Shown: positions 1 through 8,805 of the stretch, in pieces
Layout of the letters: the number at the start of each line of letters is the position of its first letter
How positions within the stretch are numbered: position 1 is the first letter of the stretch
Made by a program: the position numbers and the translations under genes
Source of the DNA: Crocinitomix sp.
GTDB taxonomy: Bacteria > Bacteroidota > Bacteroidia > Flavobacteriales_D > Crocinitomicaceae
Assembly: GCA_013138735.1 (NCBI GenBank)
Contig: WTCE01000054.1
Coordinates: forward strand, 43,571 to 107,570
Direction: 5' to 3'
DNA length: 64,000 bases
Notes under the pieces: model-generated
What the model was told of the DNA's origin: nothing
What the model saw: only the letters and a program-made list of their open reading frames with translations
Database searches by the model: none

Positions 1-789
1 GAAGAGTTACAGGACCCTGACAACGTGACAAAATATAAAGAAAACCTCACAAGTTTCAATGCACTAATTTATGACCAATTTGGCTTTGACATTCAGGAAA
101 TGTGGAATGACAACGCGGCAGAAAGTATAGATTTTGAACTAATAATAGAAGAATTTGTCAATTCACTCTCCTCCTTTTTGGGCAATGTATTTATGATAGC
201 ACTATACTTGCTATTCTTGCTACTTGAAGAGTCTGCTTTTGGTTCAAAAATAATATCCATTTCAGGTTCCAAAGAGAGACAGAAGGAAATTAGAGACACA
301 TTAAATAGAATTGATACTTCAATAAGTAAATATATAACGCTGAAAACATTGGTAAGCCTTATGGCTGGTGGATTAAGTTTTATTGTATTTAAATCCGTTG
401 GACTAGACGCCGCAATATTCTGGGCTTTCCTTATTTCTTTATTGAATTTCATACCTATTGTAGGCGCCTTAATCGGCACCTTAATTCCAGCCACAATGGC
501 CTTATTGCAATTTCCAGACCCAACACAAGCCATTATTATTTTGCTTACTGTTGGTACGATTCAAATGATAATAGGGAATATTATTGAACCAAAAATAATG
601 GGCAACTCACTTAATGTTAGTTCTTTGGTTGTGATTTTGGCTTTAAGTTTTTGGGGCACAATTTGGGGCATTACGGGTATGGTATTAAGTGTAATAATTA
701 CGGTGATACTCGTTATTTTATTGGGCCAATTTGAGTCTACTAAAAAGGTGGCTATTCTGCTATCAGATAAAGGAAAACTGGATAATTAG
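1..789 (+). CDS. AI-2E family transporter (5'-partial)
   Basis: This is the C-terminal part of a multi-pass inner-membrane permease of the AI-2E/PerM (UPF0118) family. The ORF track starts at a GTG at base 25, but the frame is open back to base 1, so the gene enters from outside the window. Hydrophobic segments occur near residues 45-68, 105-165 and 170-235. The segment with 'NFIPIVGALIGTLIP' and the later 'GNIIEPKIMG' are signature stretches of this family. Members export small molecules or act in osmotic and ion homeostasis, and the substrate cannot be read from sequence. The family call is confident; the start lies outside the window. Confidence 0.9.
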   Translation, partial: EELQDPDNVTKYKENLTSFNALIYDQFGFDIQEMWNDNAAESIDFELIIEEFVNSLSSFLGNVFMIALYLLFLLLEESAFGSKIISISGSKERQKEIRDTLNRIDTSISKYITLKTLVSLMAGGLSFIVFKSVGLDAAIFWAFLISLLNFIPIVGALIGTLIPATMALLQFPDPTQAIIILLTVGTIQMIIGNIIEPKIMGNSLNVSSLVVILALSFWGTIWGITGMVLSVIITVILVILLGQFESTKKVAILLSDKGKLDN

Positions 790-872
790 GCCATTCGTCT
801 AATAACCTGCATTCTATTATCGATCTAAATAAATTTTCTTAGCTTTATGAAAAATCTAACAAAAATATACGA

Positions 873-1313
873 ATGAAAAATCTTTTATTTATCCTCACAT
901 TTATTTGCTCAACAGCAATGATTTCTTGCGGTGGAGAAGTTGCTGACAATGCGGGAGACACCAGCACAGCAGAAGACAGTGGTATTGATGGTTGCGAAAT
1001 GGTTGACCCTAATCAAACTGGTTGCGATATGTCAAATTGCGACAAAACAGATTGCGACAAATCGAAATGCGACAAAAAATGTGATATGGCGGATTGTGAT
1101 ATGGCAGATTGCGATATATCGAAATGTGATAAAAAATGTGACAAAAATAAAGGTTGTGAAAAAACTAATTGCGATAAATATGGTTGTGATGACGCTGAAG
1201 GCTGCACGGAAGAATGTATGGCTGATTGTTTGGAGAATTGTGAAAACCCCGACAAATGCATAAAAATGTGTGAGAAGGATTCGACAGACGGAACTTGCGA
1301 CGGAGCAGAATAA
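873..1313 (+). CDS. cysteine-rich repeat lipoprotein
   Basis: A 146-aa protein with a lipoprotein signal (hydrophobic residues 3-18, lipobox ending 'MISC' at C19), then an acidic linker and about 90 residues of short Cys-containing units. The commonest unit is 'CDxxx' or 'CDKxx' at a five-residue spacing, with variants such as 'CDKK' and a looser C-terminal part ('CTEEC', 'CLENC'). Cys, Asp and Lys dominate. The likely place of action is the outer or inner membrane surface facing the periplasm or the outside. The regular Cys/Asp spacing suggests metal binding or extensive disulfides, which is inference. A TAGCTTTA element 25 bases upstream resembles a Bacteroidota -7 box. A clear terminator follows. 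I know no named family for it. Confidence 0.8.
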   Translation: MKNLLFILTFICSTAMISCGGEVADNAGDTSTAEDSGIDGCEMVDPNQTGCDMSNCDKTDCDKSKCDKKCDMADCDMADCDISKCDKKCDKNKGCEKTNCDKYGCDDAEGCTEECMADCLENCENPDKCIKMCEKDSTDGTCDGAE

Positions 1314-1332
1314 CATAAAAATTAATAAACCT

Positions 1333-1370
1333 AAAGCATCTCTAAACAAGCGTTTAAGAGGTGCTTTTTT
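1333..1370 (+). terminator. rho-independent terminator
   Basis: The sequence has a stem AAGCATCTCTAAAC / GTTTAAGAGGTGCTT (one G-T wobble, loop AAGC) followed by a T-run. It sits 20 bases after the Cys-rich lipoprotein stop and just before the AMP nucleosidase GTG, so it separates the two genes. Confidence 0.85.
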
Positions 1371-1383
1371 ATACTAAATAACA

Positions 1384-2169
1384 GTGAACACAAAAGATGA
1401 AATTGTAAAAGATTGGCTAGTAAGATATACAGGAACCGCCTTAGAAGATTTTGGCGAATATATTCTCTTGTCTAATTTCAATAAATATGTTGAAATTTTT
1501 GCGGGAATGTATGACGTTCCAATCAACGGTATGGATAAAGCTATGCCAAATGCTACGGCAAACGGAATTACATTCATTAATTTCAGCATGGGAAGTGCAA
1601 ACGCGGCAACAATTATGGATTTGTTAAGCGCCATCTCTCCCAAAGCTTGTTTATTTTTAGGAAAATGTGGTGGTTTAAAACGAAAAACTTTAATTGGCGA
1701 CCTTATTTTACCAATTGCTGCCATTCGCGGTGAAGGTACATCTAATGATTATTTCCCACCAGAAATCCCTGCCCTACCGGCATTTACATTACAAAGGGCT
1801 GTATCTGCAACCATTCGTGATTTTAAACGCGATTATTGGACAGGCACCGTTTACACCACCAACCGAAGGGTTTGGGAACATGATCAAGAATTTAAAGAAT
1901 ACTTGCGCAAAACACGCGCAATGGCCATTGATATGGAAACTGCTACGCTCTTTATCACTGGATTTGCAAATAAAATACCAACTGGGGCATTGCTACTTGT
2001 CTCAGATCAACCAATGATCGCTGAAGGTGTAAAAACCAGCAAAAGCGACGAAAATGTCTCAAAGAATTATGTCAATGAGCATATTGAAATCGGAATAAAA
2101 TCTTTGGAAGAAATTAAAAACAATGGAACGGCGGTAAAGCACTTAAGATTCCCCTACTCGGAAGAATAA
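1384..2169 (+). CDS. amn: AMP nucleosidase
   Basis: A 261-aa cytoplasmic enzyme of the nucleoside phosphorylase (PNP/UDP) fold. AMP nucleosidase hydrolyses AMP to adenine and ribose 5-phosphate. The sequence shows a glycine-rich 'LFLGKCGGLK' strand-turn (about residue 90), 'GEGTSNDYFPP' (about 116-126) and the family hallmark 'AIDMETATLF' (about 181-190), which places the ribose-binding Met-Glu. At about 260 residues it matches the short Bacteroidota form rather than the long E. coli Amn. Translation starts at GTG, immediately downstream of a terminator, so it has its own promoter or low read-through. The TTG-started histidine kinase follows after 36 bases. Confidence 0.85.
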   Translation: MNTKDEIVKDWLVRYTGTALEDFGEYILLSNFNKYVEIFAGMYDVPINGMDKAMPNATANGITFINFSMGSANAATIMDLLSAISPKACLFLGKCGGLKRKTLIGDLILPIAAIRGEGTSNDYFPPEIPALPAFTLQRAVSATIRDFKRDYWTGTVYTTNRRVWEHDQEFKEYLRKTRAMAIDMETATLFITGFANKIPTGALLLVSDQPMIAEGVKTSKSDENVSKNYVNEHIEIGIKSLEEIKNNGTAVKHLRFPYSEE

Positions 2170-2205
2170 AAACTTCATATTTTAACGGTCACTAATTACC
2201 TCTAC

Positions 2206-3441
2206 TTGGACCAACAGTATAATTTGCAAAACGAAGGTATTCTTGAATACTCTTCTATAGAACGTTATCGTGAAAAGGCGCTCATTAAAATGGGTACCCG
2301 AATTTCTGTTTTATTTATTGTACTTTTCACATCATTGACTATCGCCTTTTTCAACGGACCAGTTAATTCTTTGATAGGCTACATTGTCACAAGCTTTGTA
2401 GCAACCATGTTGCTGATACATCTTCGAATTTATAAGAAGCCAAAAGTTATCTTTGCCATTTATGGCATTTGTGGATCATTAATCGCATTATCATCATGCG
2501 TATTTGTACACGATATTTCTCATTATGTTGATTTTTTATGGATCCTTGTTTGCACGTTTACAGTTTATTTAGGCGGATATAGAAAGTTAGGCTTATTTGT
2601 TTTGATATTTAACGCCATTGGAATGGGGTATTTCATATATTTCAGACACAATATTCATATTGACATTATTCAAGAATTTGATATAGCACAATTAACCGGT
2701 GCCTACCTTGAGATTTTACTTTGCCTTTACTCCTTAGCGTACTTAATGTATCAGTTTATTGATTTTCAAGAATATAACGACAGACAAATAAAGCTGAAAA
2801 ACGCATCTTTAGTTGCGAATAATCAAGTGATTGAAAAACAGAACTTGGAAAACATCACTTTGTTAAAAGAAATTCATCACCGTGTTAAAAATAACCTACA
2901 AATTATTGTGAGTCTACTAAGACTTCAAAAAAATGAATTGCATTCGGATGAATCACGCGACCAATTTCAAGAAGCTATTAACCGCGTTTTAGTCATGTCA
3001 TCCATACATCAAAAATTGTATCAGCAAGACAACCTAATCGACGTAAACCTTAAGCAGTACTTAGAGGAACTCATTGGTGAATTGAAAGTACTTTTTAAAA
3101 ATCAACAACAAATTGACATTACCGTCAAATGCGATTTTCCTCATTTGGGTTTAAAAACAATGATTCCGGTAGGTTTAATCATCAATGAATTAGTGTCTAA
3201 CTCCTTAAAATATGCCTTTGCCAATTCAGAAAATGGAAAAATAGAAATAGTGATTACCAAGACTGAGCTTGGATTCAACCTTCAATTCAAAGATAACGGC
3301 GAATGGATTGAGAAAGAAGGTAAAGGAGGTTTTGGTTTGGAACTTATTGAAGTATTCACCAATCAATTAAATGGTACACGCACATTCGAAACGAATGAAG
3401 AGGGATCAAATTACTTATTTGAGCTAGAATTTGCCGATTAG
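2206..3441 (+). CDS. membrane sensor histidine kinase (HisKA_2 family)
   Basis: A 411-aa protein with about six hydrophobic helices in residues 32-185 and no extracytoplasmic sensor domain, followed by a HisKA_2 dimerisation/phosphoacceptor box 'EIHHRVKNNLQ' (H224/H225) and a HATPase domain: N box 'INELVSNSLKYAF' (N327), G1 'FKDNG' (D363) and G2 'GGFGLEL' (374-380). It should autophosphorylate on His and pass phosphate to a response regulator. No regulator lies beside it, so it is an orphan. The frame opens with TTG; the next Met (M29) would remove only part of the cytoplasmic N-terminus. The membrane part resembles 7TM/MASE-like sensor modules, and the ligand is unknown. Confidence 0.88.
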   Translation: MDQQYNLQNEGILEYSSIERYREKALIKMGTRISVLFIVLFTSLTIAFFNGPVNSLIGYIVTSFVATMLLIHLRIYKKPKVIFAIYGICGSLIALSSCVFVHDISHYVDFLWILVCTFTVYLGGYRKLGLFVLIFNAIGMGYFIYFRHNIHIDIIQEFDIAQLTGAYLEILLCLYSLAYLMYQFIDFQEYNDRQIKLKNASLVANNQVIEKQNLENITLLKEIHHRVKNNLQIIVSLLRLQKNELHSDESRDQFQEAINRVLVMSSIHQKLYQQDNLIDVNLKQYLEELIGELKVLFKNQQQIDITVKCDFPHLGLKTMIPVGLIINELVSNSLKYAFANSENGKIEIVITKTELGFNLQFKDNGEWIEKEGKGGFGLELIEVFTNQLNGTRTFETNEEGSNYLFELEFAD

Positions 3442-3512
3442 GGCTTAAAAATTCAGTCAATTAACGACCTAGCATTCAATAGTGGCTTTTTATTTTTAAT
3501 TTAGAGTCAACT

Positions 3513-4511
3513 ATGAAATCAAGAAGAGAATTTATTAAAATAGGCGCTGTAGGAACTGCCGCCCTTTTGACTCAAACCGCCTGCGCTGCGGACGATAAGT
3601 CGGAAGACAATCCAATTATTGCGACTGAAACAATTGCGATTAAACCGATTGTTTTATCAACTTGGAACCATGGCATTGATGCTAATAAAGCAGCATGGGA
3701 AATATTAAGCAAAAACGGAACAGCATTAGACGCTGTGGAACAAGGTGTACGTGTAACTGAATCTGACCCCGAAAACCAAAGTGTTGGTTTGGGAGGTTTA
3801 CCAGATAGAGATGGTTATGTTACACTAGACGCCTGCATTATGGATCATAACAGTAATTGCGGTGCAGTTGCCTATTTACAAGACATTGAAAACCCAATTT
3901 CTGTCGCACGTAAAGTCATGGAAGACACGCCACACGTAATGTTGGCGGGTGACGGTGCTTTTGAATTTGCATTGGAAAAAGGATTTACGAAAACGAACCT
4001 TTTAACTGAAAAATCGAAAGAAGCCTGGCTAAATTGGTTGGCTGAATCTGAATATGAACCACAAATTAACAGTGAAAACCACGACACCATTGGTATGATT
4101 GCCATTGATGAAAGCGGAAACCTGGCTGGCGCTTGCACAACTAGCGGAATGGCTTATAAATTGCACGGCCGCGTAGGAGATTCACCAATAATTGGAGCCG
4201 GCTTATTTGTAGACAATGAAATTGGAGCCGCCTGTGCTACTGGCGTTGGCGAAGCTGTTATAAGGACTGCAGGAAGCGCAATTGTAGTTGAATTAATGCG
4301 ACATGGCAAAACACCTCAAGAAGCTTGTGAAGAGGCTGTGGCAAGGATTATAAGCAAACACAAGGATTTGACCAATATGCAAGTTGGCTTTATCGCGCTG
4401 AATAAAAAAGGAGAATACGGTTGTCATAGTGTTTATGCTGGATTCAATATTGCAGTTAGACATACTGATTTTGAAGAAATGGTAGACGCTCAATACGAAA
4501 TGGAATGGTAA
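3513..4511 (+). CDS. N4-(beta-N-acetylglucosaminyl)-L-asparaginase (glycosylasparaginase)
   Basis: An Ntn-hydrolase that cleaves the GlcNAc-Asn bond of N-linked glycans. It is made as a precursor that self-cleaves before a Thr. The N-terminus 'SRREFIK' followed by a hydrophobic stretch and 'TACA' reads as a twin-arginine signal, possibly a lipoprotein, so the enzyme is periplasmic. The cleavage site 'HDTIGMI' gives T192 as the nucleophile, with the small-subunit motif 'GRVGDSPIIGAG' at about 219-230. The length (332 aa) suits the family. Its stop overlaps the GH20 gene start by 7 bases, so the two are co-transcribed, and both act on N-glycan cores. Confidence 0.93.
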   Translation: MKSRREFIKIGAVGTAALLTQTACAADDKSEDNPIIATETIAIKPIVLSTWNHGIDANKAAWEILSKNGTALDAVEQGVRVTESDPENQSVGLGGLPDRDGYVTLDACIMDHNSNCGAVAYLQDIENPISVARKVMEDTPHVMLAGDGAFEFALEKGFTKTNLLTEKSKEAWLNWLAESEYEPQINSENHDTIGMIAIDESGNLAGACTTSGMAYKLHGRVGDSPIIGAGLFVDNEIGAACATGVGEAVIRTAGSAIVVELMRHGKTPQEACEEAVARIISKHKDLTNMQVGFIALNKKGEYGCHSVYAGFNIAVRHTDFEEMVDAQYEMEW

Positions 4512-6781
4512 AGTCTCTTTTTTCGCTAGGATTAATCTTGTGCCTTGTTAGTTGTGGATCAAATTCCAAACAACCGGATGTAGTCTTTGTTGCTGCCGAC
4601 TCATTAAACCTAATTCCTTACCCGCAAGCTATTGAAAAAGGTGAAGGTTATTTCAAGATGAATGAAGAAGTCAACTTCTTTTTCTCTGATGAAATAAGTT
4701 CAGAAGGATTAGACTTAATCAATTCATTTATAGACTCAAAAACAAATTCAATTAAACCAAACATTGAATCAAAATCAAATGCAAATACATGCCATTTAAT
4801 TTTATCAAACGACTTTGAATCACTAAACAACAGTCCTGAAGCGTATGAGATTAACGTTACAAATAAAGACCTAACATTAACCGCTAAAACCATTAATGGA
4901 CTTCGGTACGGCATTCAAACTTTAAAACAAATGCGTGCCCAAACTAAGTCCGCAACTGAAAGTGCTTATTTGCTGCCAGCAATGAAAATAACTGACTTCC
5001 CTCGATTCCAGCACCGTGGCTTGCTACTTGATGTGTGCAGGCATTATTTTGATATCGAAGTGTTATTGAAATATTTGGAATCAATGGAGTATTTCAAAAT
5101 GAATGTGCTACATCTACATTTAACAGAGGATCAAGGGTGGCGCATGCCAATAGACGCCTATCCTTTATTGAACCAAATTAGTAGTTGGAGATTGGACACA
5201 AATGGTAATCAATATGGAGGTTTTTACTCAAAAGATGACCTCAAGTACCTTGTTGAATTTGCCACAGACCGCAACATTACGATTATTCCAGAAATTGAAT
5301 TACCAGGGCATTCTCAAGCGGCTTTGGCTGCCTATCCACAATTCTCTTGCAATGGCGGTCCTATAGAAGTTGTAAATGATTGGGGCGTTTTTAAAGAGAT
5401 TTACTGCGCAGGCAATGATTCTACCTTTGTTTTCATAGAGAATATTCTAACAGAGGTGATGGAGATTTTTCCTTCGGAATATATTCACATAGGTGGAGAT
5501 GAAGCACCCAAATTCAGATGGGAACATTGCGATAAATGCCAAAAACGCATGCTTGACGAAGGCTTGAAGGATGAACATGAATTACAAGCCTACTTTATTC
5601 AGCGCATTGAAAGCTTTTTAAATGAAAATGGCAGAAAATTAATTGGATGGGATGAAATTTTAGAAGGCGGCCTCTCTCCCACTGCTGCCGTGCAAAGTTG
5701 GCGCGGAATGGATGGTGGAAAACAAGCTGCAGAAACAAAGCATGAAGTTGTCATGTCTCCAACAAGTCATTGTTATTTGGATTATAGCCTTAACTCAATT
5801 GATTTAGAAAAGATTTATTCATTTGATCCTATTCCGGTTGATTTGGCAGAAGAATATCACCAATATATTATTGGCGGAGAATGTAATATGTGGACAGAGC
5901 ATGTACCTAATGAAGCCAATTTAGATTCTAAGGTATTTCCGCGTATGATTGGCTTAGCAGAGGCTTTATGGTCTTATCCAGAGGAGCGGAATTTTGAAGA
6001 CTTCTATAAAAGACTGCAATACCACTACCCTGTTTTAACAGACTTCGGAATTGATTACGGTTTGGAGACCATTGGAGCAACAATTACGCAAGAATTTAGA
6101 GATTCAGGAGTGTTTATAATCTTAAATAAAAATTTGTCTGATTTGGAATTGAAACATAGCAAAAGGGGCGGTCGCCATGCTGAAATGCTTTGGGAGTATG
6201 AAGGACCATTTCCAATGTTGACACAGGATTTACGAGTCCAGGCATATAAAAATGACGAACCTTATGGAGAAGAGATCACTCAAGGTTTTAATGTTCACCA
6301 AGGAGTAAACAAAAAAGTGACATATACCACCCCATGGAGTGATTGGTATGCAGGAAATGGCGAAAAAAACTTAGTAGATGGAAAATTAGGCTCAATTGAC
6401 TTTAGAGATGGCAATTGGCAAGGCTTTTGGGGAGAAGACATTGACGTCACCATTGATTTGGGGGAAAGTCAACATTTTTTAGGTGTAAGCGCCAATTTTT
6501 ATCAATACGCCAATTCTTGGATCTTTAGTCCTAAGCGGGTGACCTTTCAAATCTCTACAAATGGAGAAGAATGGAAGGATAAATCAGTTCGAACCTTCAA
6601 TAGCATTGATTTGTCTAATAAAAAAAGTATTCAAAAAGTGTCGTTCGGATCAGATTTGATGCAAGGATTCTATGGCAGATACATTCGTTTAACTGTTGAA
6701 AGCATTGGCAAAGTTCCAGACGGACACGAAGCAGCAGGGCAAGATAGTTGGTTGTTTATTGACGAAATAATTATTCAATAA
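4505..6781 (+). CDS. beta-N-acetylhexosaminidase (GH20 lipoprotein)
   Basis: A 758-aa lipoprotein (lipobox Cys at C17 in 'CLVSCGS') that removes terminal GlcNAc/GalNAc from glycans. It contains an N-terminal GH20b domain (about 35-165), the GH20 TIM barrel (about 168-510) with the catalytic Asp-Glu pair in 'HIGGDEAP' (D332/E333), and a C-terminal discoidin-like (F5/8 type C) region at about 615-758, which often binds carbohydrate. It overlaps the glycosylasparaginase gene upstream by 7 bases, and its last base is the first base of cutC (TAATG). The arrangement indicates one transcript for N-glycan breakdown. Confidence 0.94.
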   Translation: MVKSLFSLGLILCLVSCGSNSKQPDVVFVAADSLNLIPYPQAIEKGEGYFKMNEEVNFFFSDEISSEGLDLINSFIDSKTNSIKPNIESKSNANTCHLILSNDFESLNNSPEAYEINVTNKDLTLTAKTINGLRYGIQTLKQMRAQTKSATESAYLLPAMKITDFPRFQHRGLLLDVCRHYFDIEVLLKYLESMEYFKMNVLHLHLTEDQGWRMPIDAYPLLNQISSWRLDTNGNQYGGFYSKDDLKYLVEFATDRNITIIPEIELPGHSQAALAAYPQFSCNGGPIEVVNDWGVFKEIYCAGNDSTFVFIENILTEVMEIFPSEYIHIGGDEAPKFRWEHCDKCQKRMLDEGLKDEHELQAYFIQRIESFLNENGRKLIGWDEILEGGLSPTAAVQSWRGMDGGKQAAETKHEVVMSPTSHCYLDYSLNSIDLEKIYSFDPIPVDLAEEYHQYIIGGECNMWTEHVPNEANLDSKVFPRMIGLAEALWSYPEERNFEDFYKRLQYHYPVLTDFGIDYGLETIGATITQEFRDSGVFIILNKNLSDLELKHSKRGGRHAEMLWEYEGPFPMLTQDLRVQAYKNDEPYGEEITQGFNVHQGVNKKVTYTTPWSDWYAGNGEKNLVDGKLGSIDFRDGNWQGFWGEDIDVTIDLGESQHFLGVSANFYQYANSWIFSPKRVTFQISTNGEEWKDKSVRTFNSIDLSNKKSIQKVSFGSDLMQGFYGRYIRLTVESIGKVPDGHEAAGQDSWLFIDEIIIQ

Positions 6782-7485
6782 TGGACGTTGAAGTTTGCAT
6801 AGACTCTGTTGAAGGAACGATTGTAGCCAGTAAATATGGCGCCAAGCGCGTTGAATTATGTTCTGCGTTGAGTGAAGGTGGCCTAAGCCCTAGCCTTGCA
6901 ATGATTGAAGCTTGTGTCAACAATTCTACTGCAGAAGTTTTTGTAATGATTCGACCAAGCGCCGGAGGATTCAATTATACTGAAGCGGAATTAGAGCTAA
7001 TGGAGCGCGATATTAGAGCTGCAAGCAGTGTTGGGGCACACGGAGTTGTGTTTGGCGTGCTAAACGGCTTAAATGAGGTCGATATAAAAGCCAATCTATT
7101 TTTAATAGAAACCGCCATGGAATTAAAGCTAGGCACGACCTTTCACCGTGCTATTGATTTATGCTCAGATGTTGAAAAAGCATTGGAAGGCTTAATTAAT
7201 CTAGGATTTGACCGCGTTTTAAGCTCAGGAGGTTGCTCAAATGCGGCTAAGGGATTGGAAAGAATTAAGAAAATGGTTGAATGTGCACAAGGCAGCATTG
7301 AAATTATGGCCGGAGCTGGCGTTGATGCGGAAAATGTACTTGAAATTATTAGCTCAGGAGTTGATGCGGTGCACTTTACAGCAAAAAAGCGCATTGATGA
7401 GGACTTAGCGTTGGATATGGGGCCAAAATATGTGGTGGATGATGAGAAAATCAGAGAAATTATTGCATTAACAGCTTTGATTTGA
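6781..7485 (+). CDS. cutC: CutC family protein
   Basis: A 234-aa TIM-barrel protein of the CutC family. The N-terminal 'VEVCIDSVEG', 'GAKRVELCSALSEGGLSPS' and 'VFVMIRPSAGGFNYT' blocks and the later 'FHRAIDL' and 'SSGGC' are characteristic. The name comes from an early proposed role in copper homeostasis. In Bacteroidota it commonly sits among glycosidase genes, as here, so a role linked to glycan breakdown is plausible (inference). It is translationally coupled to the GH20 gene through TAATG. The next plus-strand gene, a beta-mannosidase, is 4.8 kb away beyond an opposite-strand array. Confidence 0.93.
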   Translation: MDVEVCIDSVEGTIVASKYGAKRVELCSALSEGGLSPSLAMIEACVNNSTAEVFVMIRPSAGGFNYTEAELELMERDIRAASSVGAHGVVFGVLNGLNEVDIKANLFLIETAMELKLGTTFHRAIDLCSDVEKALEGLINLGFDRVLSSGGCSNAAKGLERIKKMVECAQGSIEIMAGAGVDAENVLEIISSGVDAVHFTAKKRIDEDLALDMGPKYVVDDEKIREIIALTALI

Positions 7486-7545
7486 TTAAAAGTGATATCC
7501 GGCTAAACTCTTACTTTCTTTTTATTTCCATTTGAGAGTCAATTA

Positions 7546-8121
7546 TCATAATAATTGATCCAGTATCCACTTTGTTCCCCAACTGGTGCTTAGAATAGTC
7601 TTTGAATACATTTTTTTTGTATCAGTTAAATCATGATGATGACGACTATCGAAAGTCATCTCCATTACTCGAAGAACAAGGGCTTTATCGAGCATATCAC
7701 TTTTCTCAACCATATCCCTGAACACCATATAATCTGTATCGAATGGATTTGAAACTGTCTTCAAAAGTTTTCTCTTTTGGTATATTTTAAATTCGTCTCC
7801 CGACAGAATTATATATCGAGAATTTACAATAGGTGAAATTAATTCGTATTCAGGTTTTAGATACCATCTCCCTCTGTGATTAAGAATCCCATATTTTCCA
7901 GTGGAATCTACAACGGTAGTAATTTTGCTCGTGAATGGAAATACCATCTTGAAAATTGGTTCAATAAATTCCTTACCATTTTTTTTAAATCCGAACACCC
8001 CTTCCTCATCCTGGTAGGACACAATATTTTTAAATGTCTGCTCTACTGAATCCGAATATACTTGTGCACTTGAATTCAGAAACAACAAAATAAAGGACAA
8101 AAGGATCAGGCTAATTTTCAT
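7546..8121 (-). CDS. secreted WG-repeat protein
   Basis: A 191-aa protein with a Sec signal ('ILLFLNSSAQ', cleavage about residue 20). Residues 43-100 hold two WG-like repeats: 'GVFGFKKNGKEFIEPIF' and 'GKYGILNHRGRWYLKPEY'. WG repeats are short beta-sheet units of unknown role in bacterial secreted proteins. The remainder shows no recognised domain. It is the last gene of the minus-strand array and shares the 'MKISL.L..F.L' signal style with the outer-membrane paralogs just upstream, but not their conserved motif. With only two repeats it is short for a WG protein and may be a cut-down copy. Confidence 0.75.
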   Translation of the reverse strand: MKISLILLSFILLFLNSSAQVYSDSVEQTFKNIVSYQDEEGVFGFKKNGKEFIEPIFKMVFPFTSKITTVVDSTGKYGILNHRGRWYLKPEYELISPIVNSRYIILSGDEFKIYQKRKLLKTVSNPFDTDYMVFRDMVEKSDMLDKALVLRVMEMTFDSRHHHDLTDTKKMYSKTILSTSWGTKWILDQLL

Positions 8122-8151
8122 GATTCAAATCTAGGCAAATTTATAGACTGA

Positions 8152-8775
8152 CTAAAACTGATAACCTACTCTAATACTGGGCAATGTCGTCATAGTCATA
8201 AAAGGTGGGATATAAGATGACGTTGAAAGGATAGAACCTACACGCGCCCATGTTTTTGATTGCTTCAAGGCCACATCCAACCCAAATAAAAAGCCTGATT
8301 TGAGTGTATATGAAAGGCTATATTGCAACTGTCCGCCTAATAAATAAAAGCGTTGATCGTAATCAAAATACCAAGCAGAATACGCACCTAAAAAGGTACC
8401 CGAATAGCCTGTAAGTCCGCCATAAATCAGAAACCTTAGATTACCCGTTAGTCCGCTGTGTTTCTCTCCATGCAATCGAATTCCAAGCCCTGTGGCAATA
8501 CTCAATTCCTTGTATGCACCCGTTCCTGCGGCGGAAGGATTGCAGCTTTCGCAATAATCATTGATGCTGTTCTTTTCAATAATAAATTCGGTAGACCAGT
8601 GAAATCGCTCAAAGTAACGATTATAATAAAGCCCGCCGGTCAATTTAGGTTCAAAGGCTTGAGTCCATGTCTCAGCTGTTTTTTCAAGCTTAAAGGGGAT
8701 TACTCCTATTTCATTCTTTTGTCCATAGGCGAAAGAAAACAAAACAAAGGTGAAAAGGGTTAAACTAATTTTCAT
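8152..8775 (-). CDS. outer-membrane-like CxxC paralog 1
   Basis: A 207-aa secreted protein with the signal 'LFTFVLFSFAYGQ'. Just after cleavage it carries the array's hallmark 'QKNEIGVIPFKLEK', then alternating hydrophobic/aromatic strands ending in 'SIRVGYQF', a terminal aromatic typical of outer-membrane beta-barrels. A loop near residue 77 holds 'CESC'. It is most similar to the next gene (8806-9432), sharing for example 'GGQLQYSLSYTLKSG', so the pair looks like a recent duplication. Function unknown. It probably forms an 8-10-stranded outer-membrane barrel, and the CxxC could form a disulfide or bind metal (inference). Confidence 0.8.
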   Translation of the reverse strand: MKISLTLFTFVLFSFAYGQKNEIGVIPFKLEKTAETWTQAFEPKLTGGLYYNRYFERFHWSTEFIIEKNSINDYCESCNPSAAGTGAYKELSIATGLGIRLHGEKHSGLTGNLRFLIYGGLTGYSGTFLGAYSAWYFDYDQRFYLLGGQLQYSLSYTLKSGFLFGLDVALKQSKTWARVGSILSTSSYIPPFMTMTTLPSIRVGYQF

Positions 8776-8805
8776 TGTTCAAATTTAGACAAATATATCA
8801 ACTGG

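Noticed and set aside
93-533. Minus-strand ORF of 146 aa opposite the AI-2E permease
   Set aside because: It is a shadow of a conserved permease on the plus strand, with no family features.
931-1349. Three ORFs overlapping the Cys-rich lipoprotein in other frames
   Set aside because: The DNA repeat keeps several frames open; only the 873-1313 frame has a lipobox and a regular Cys pattern.
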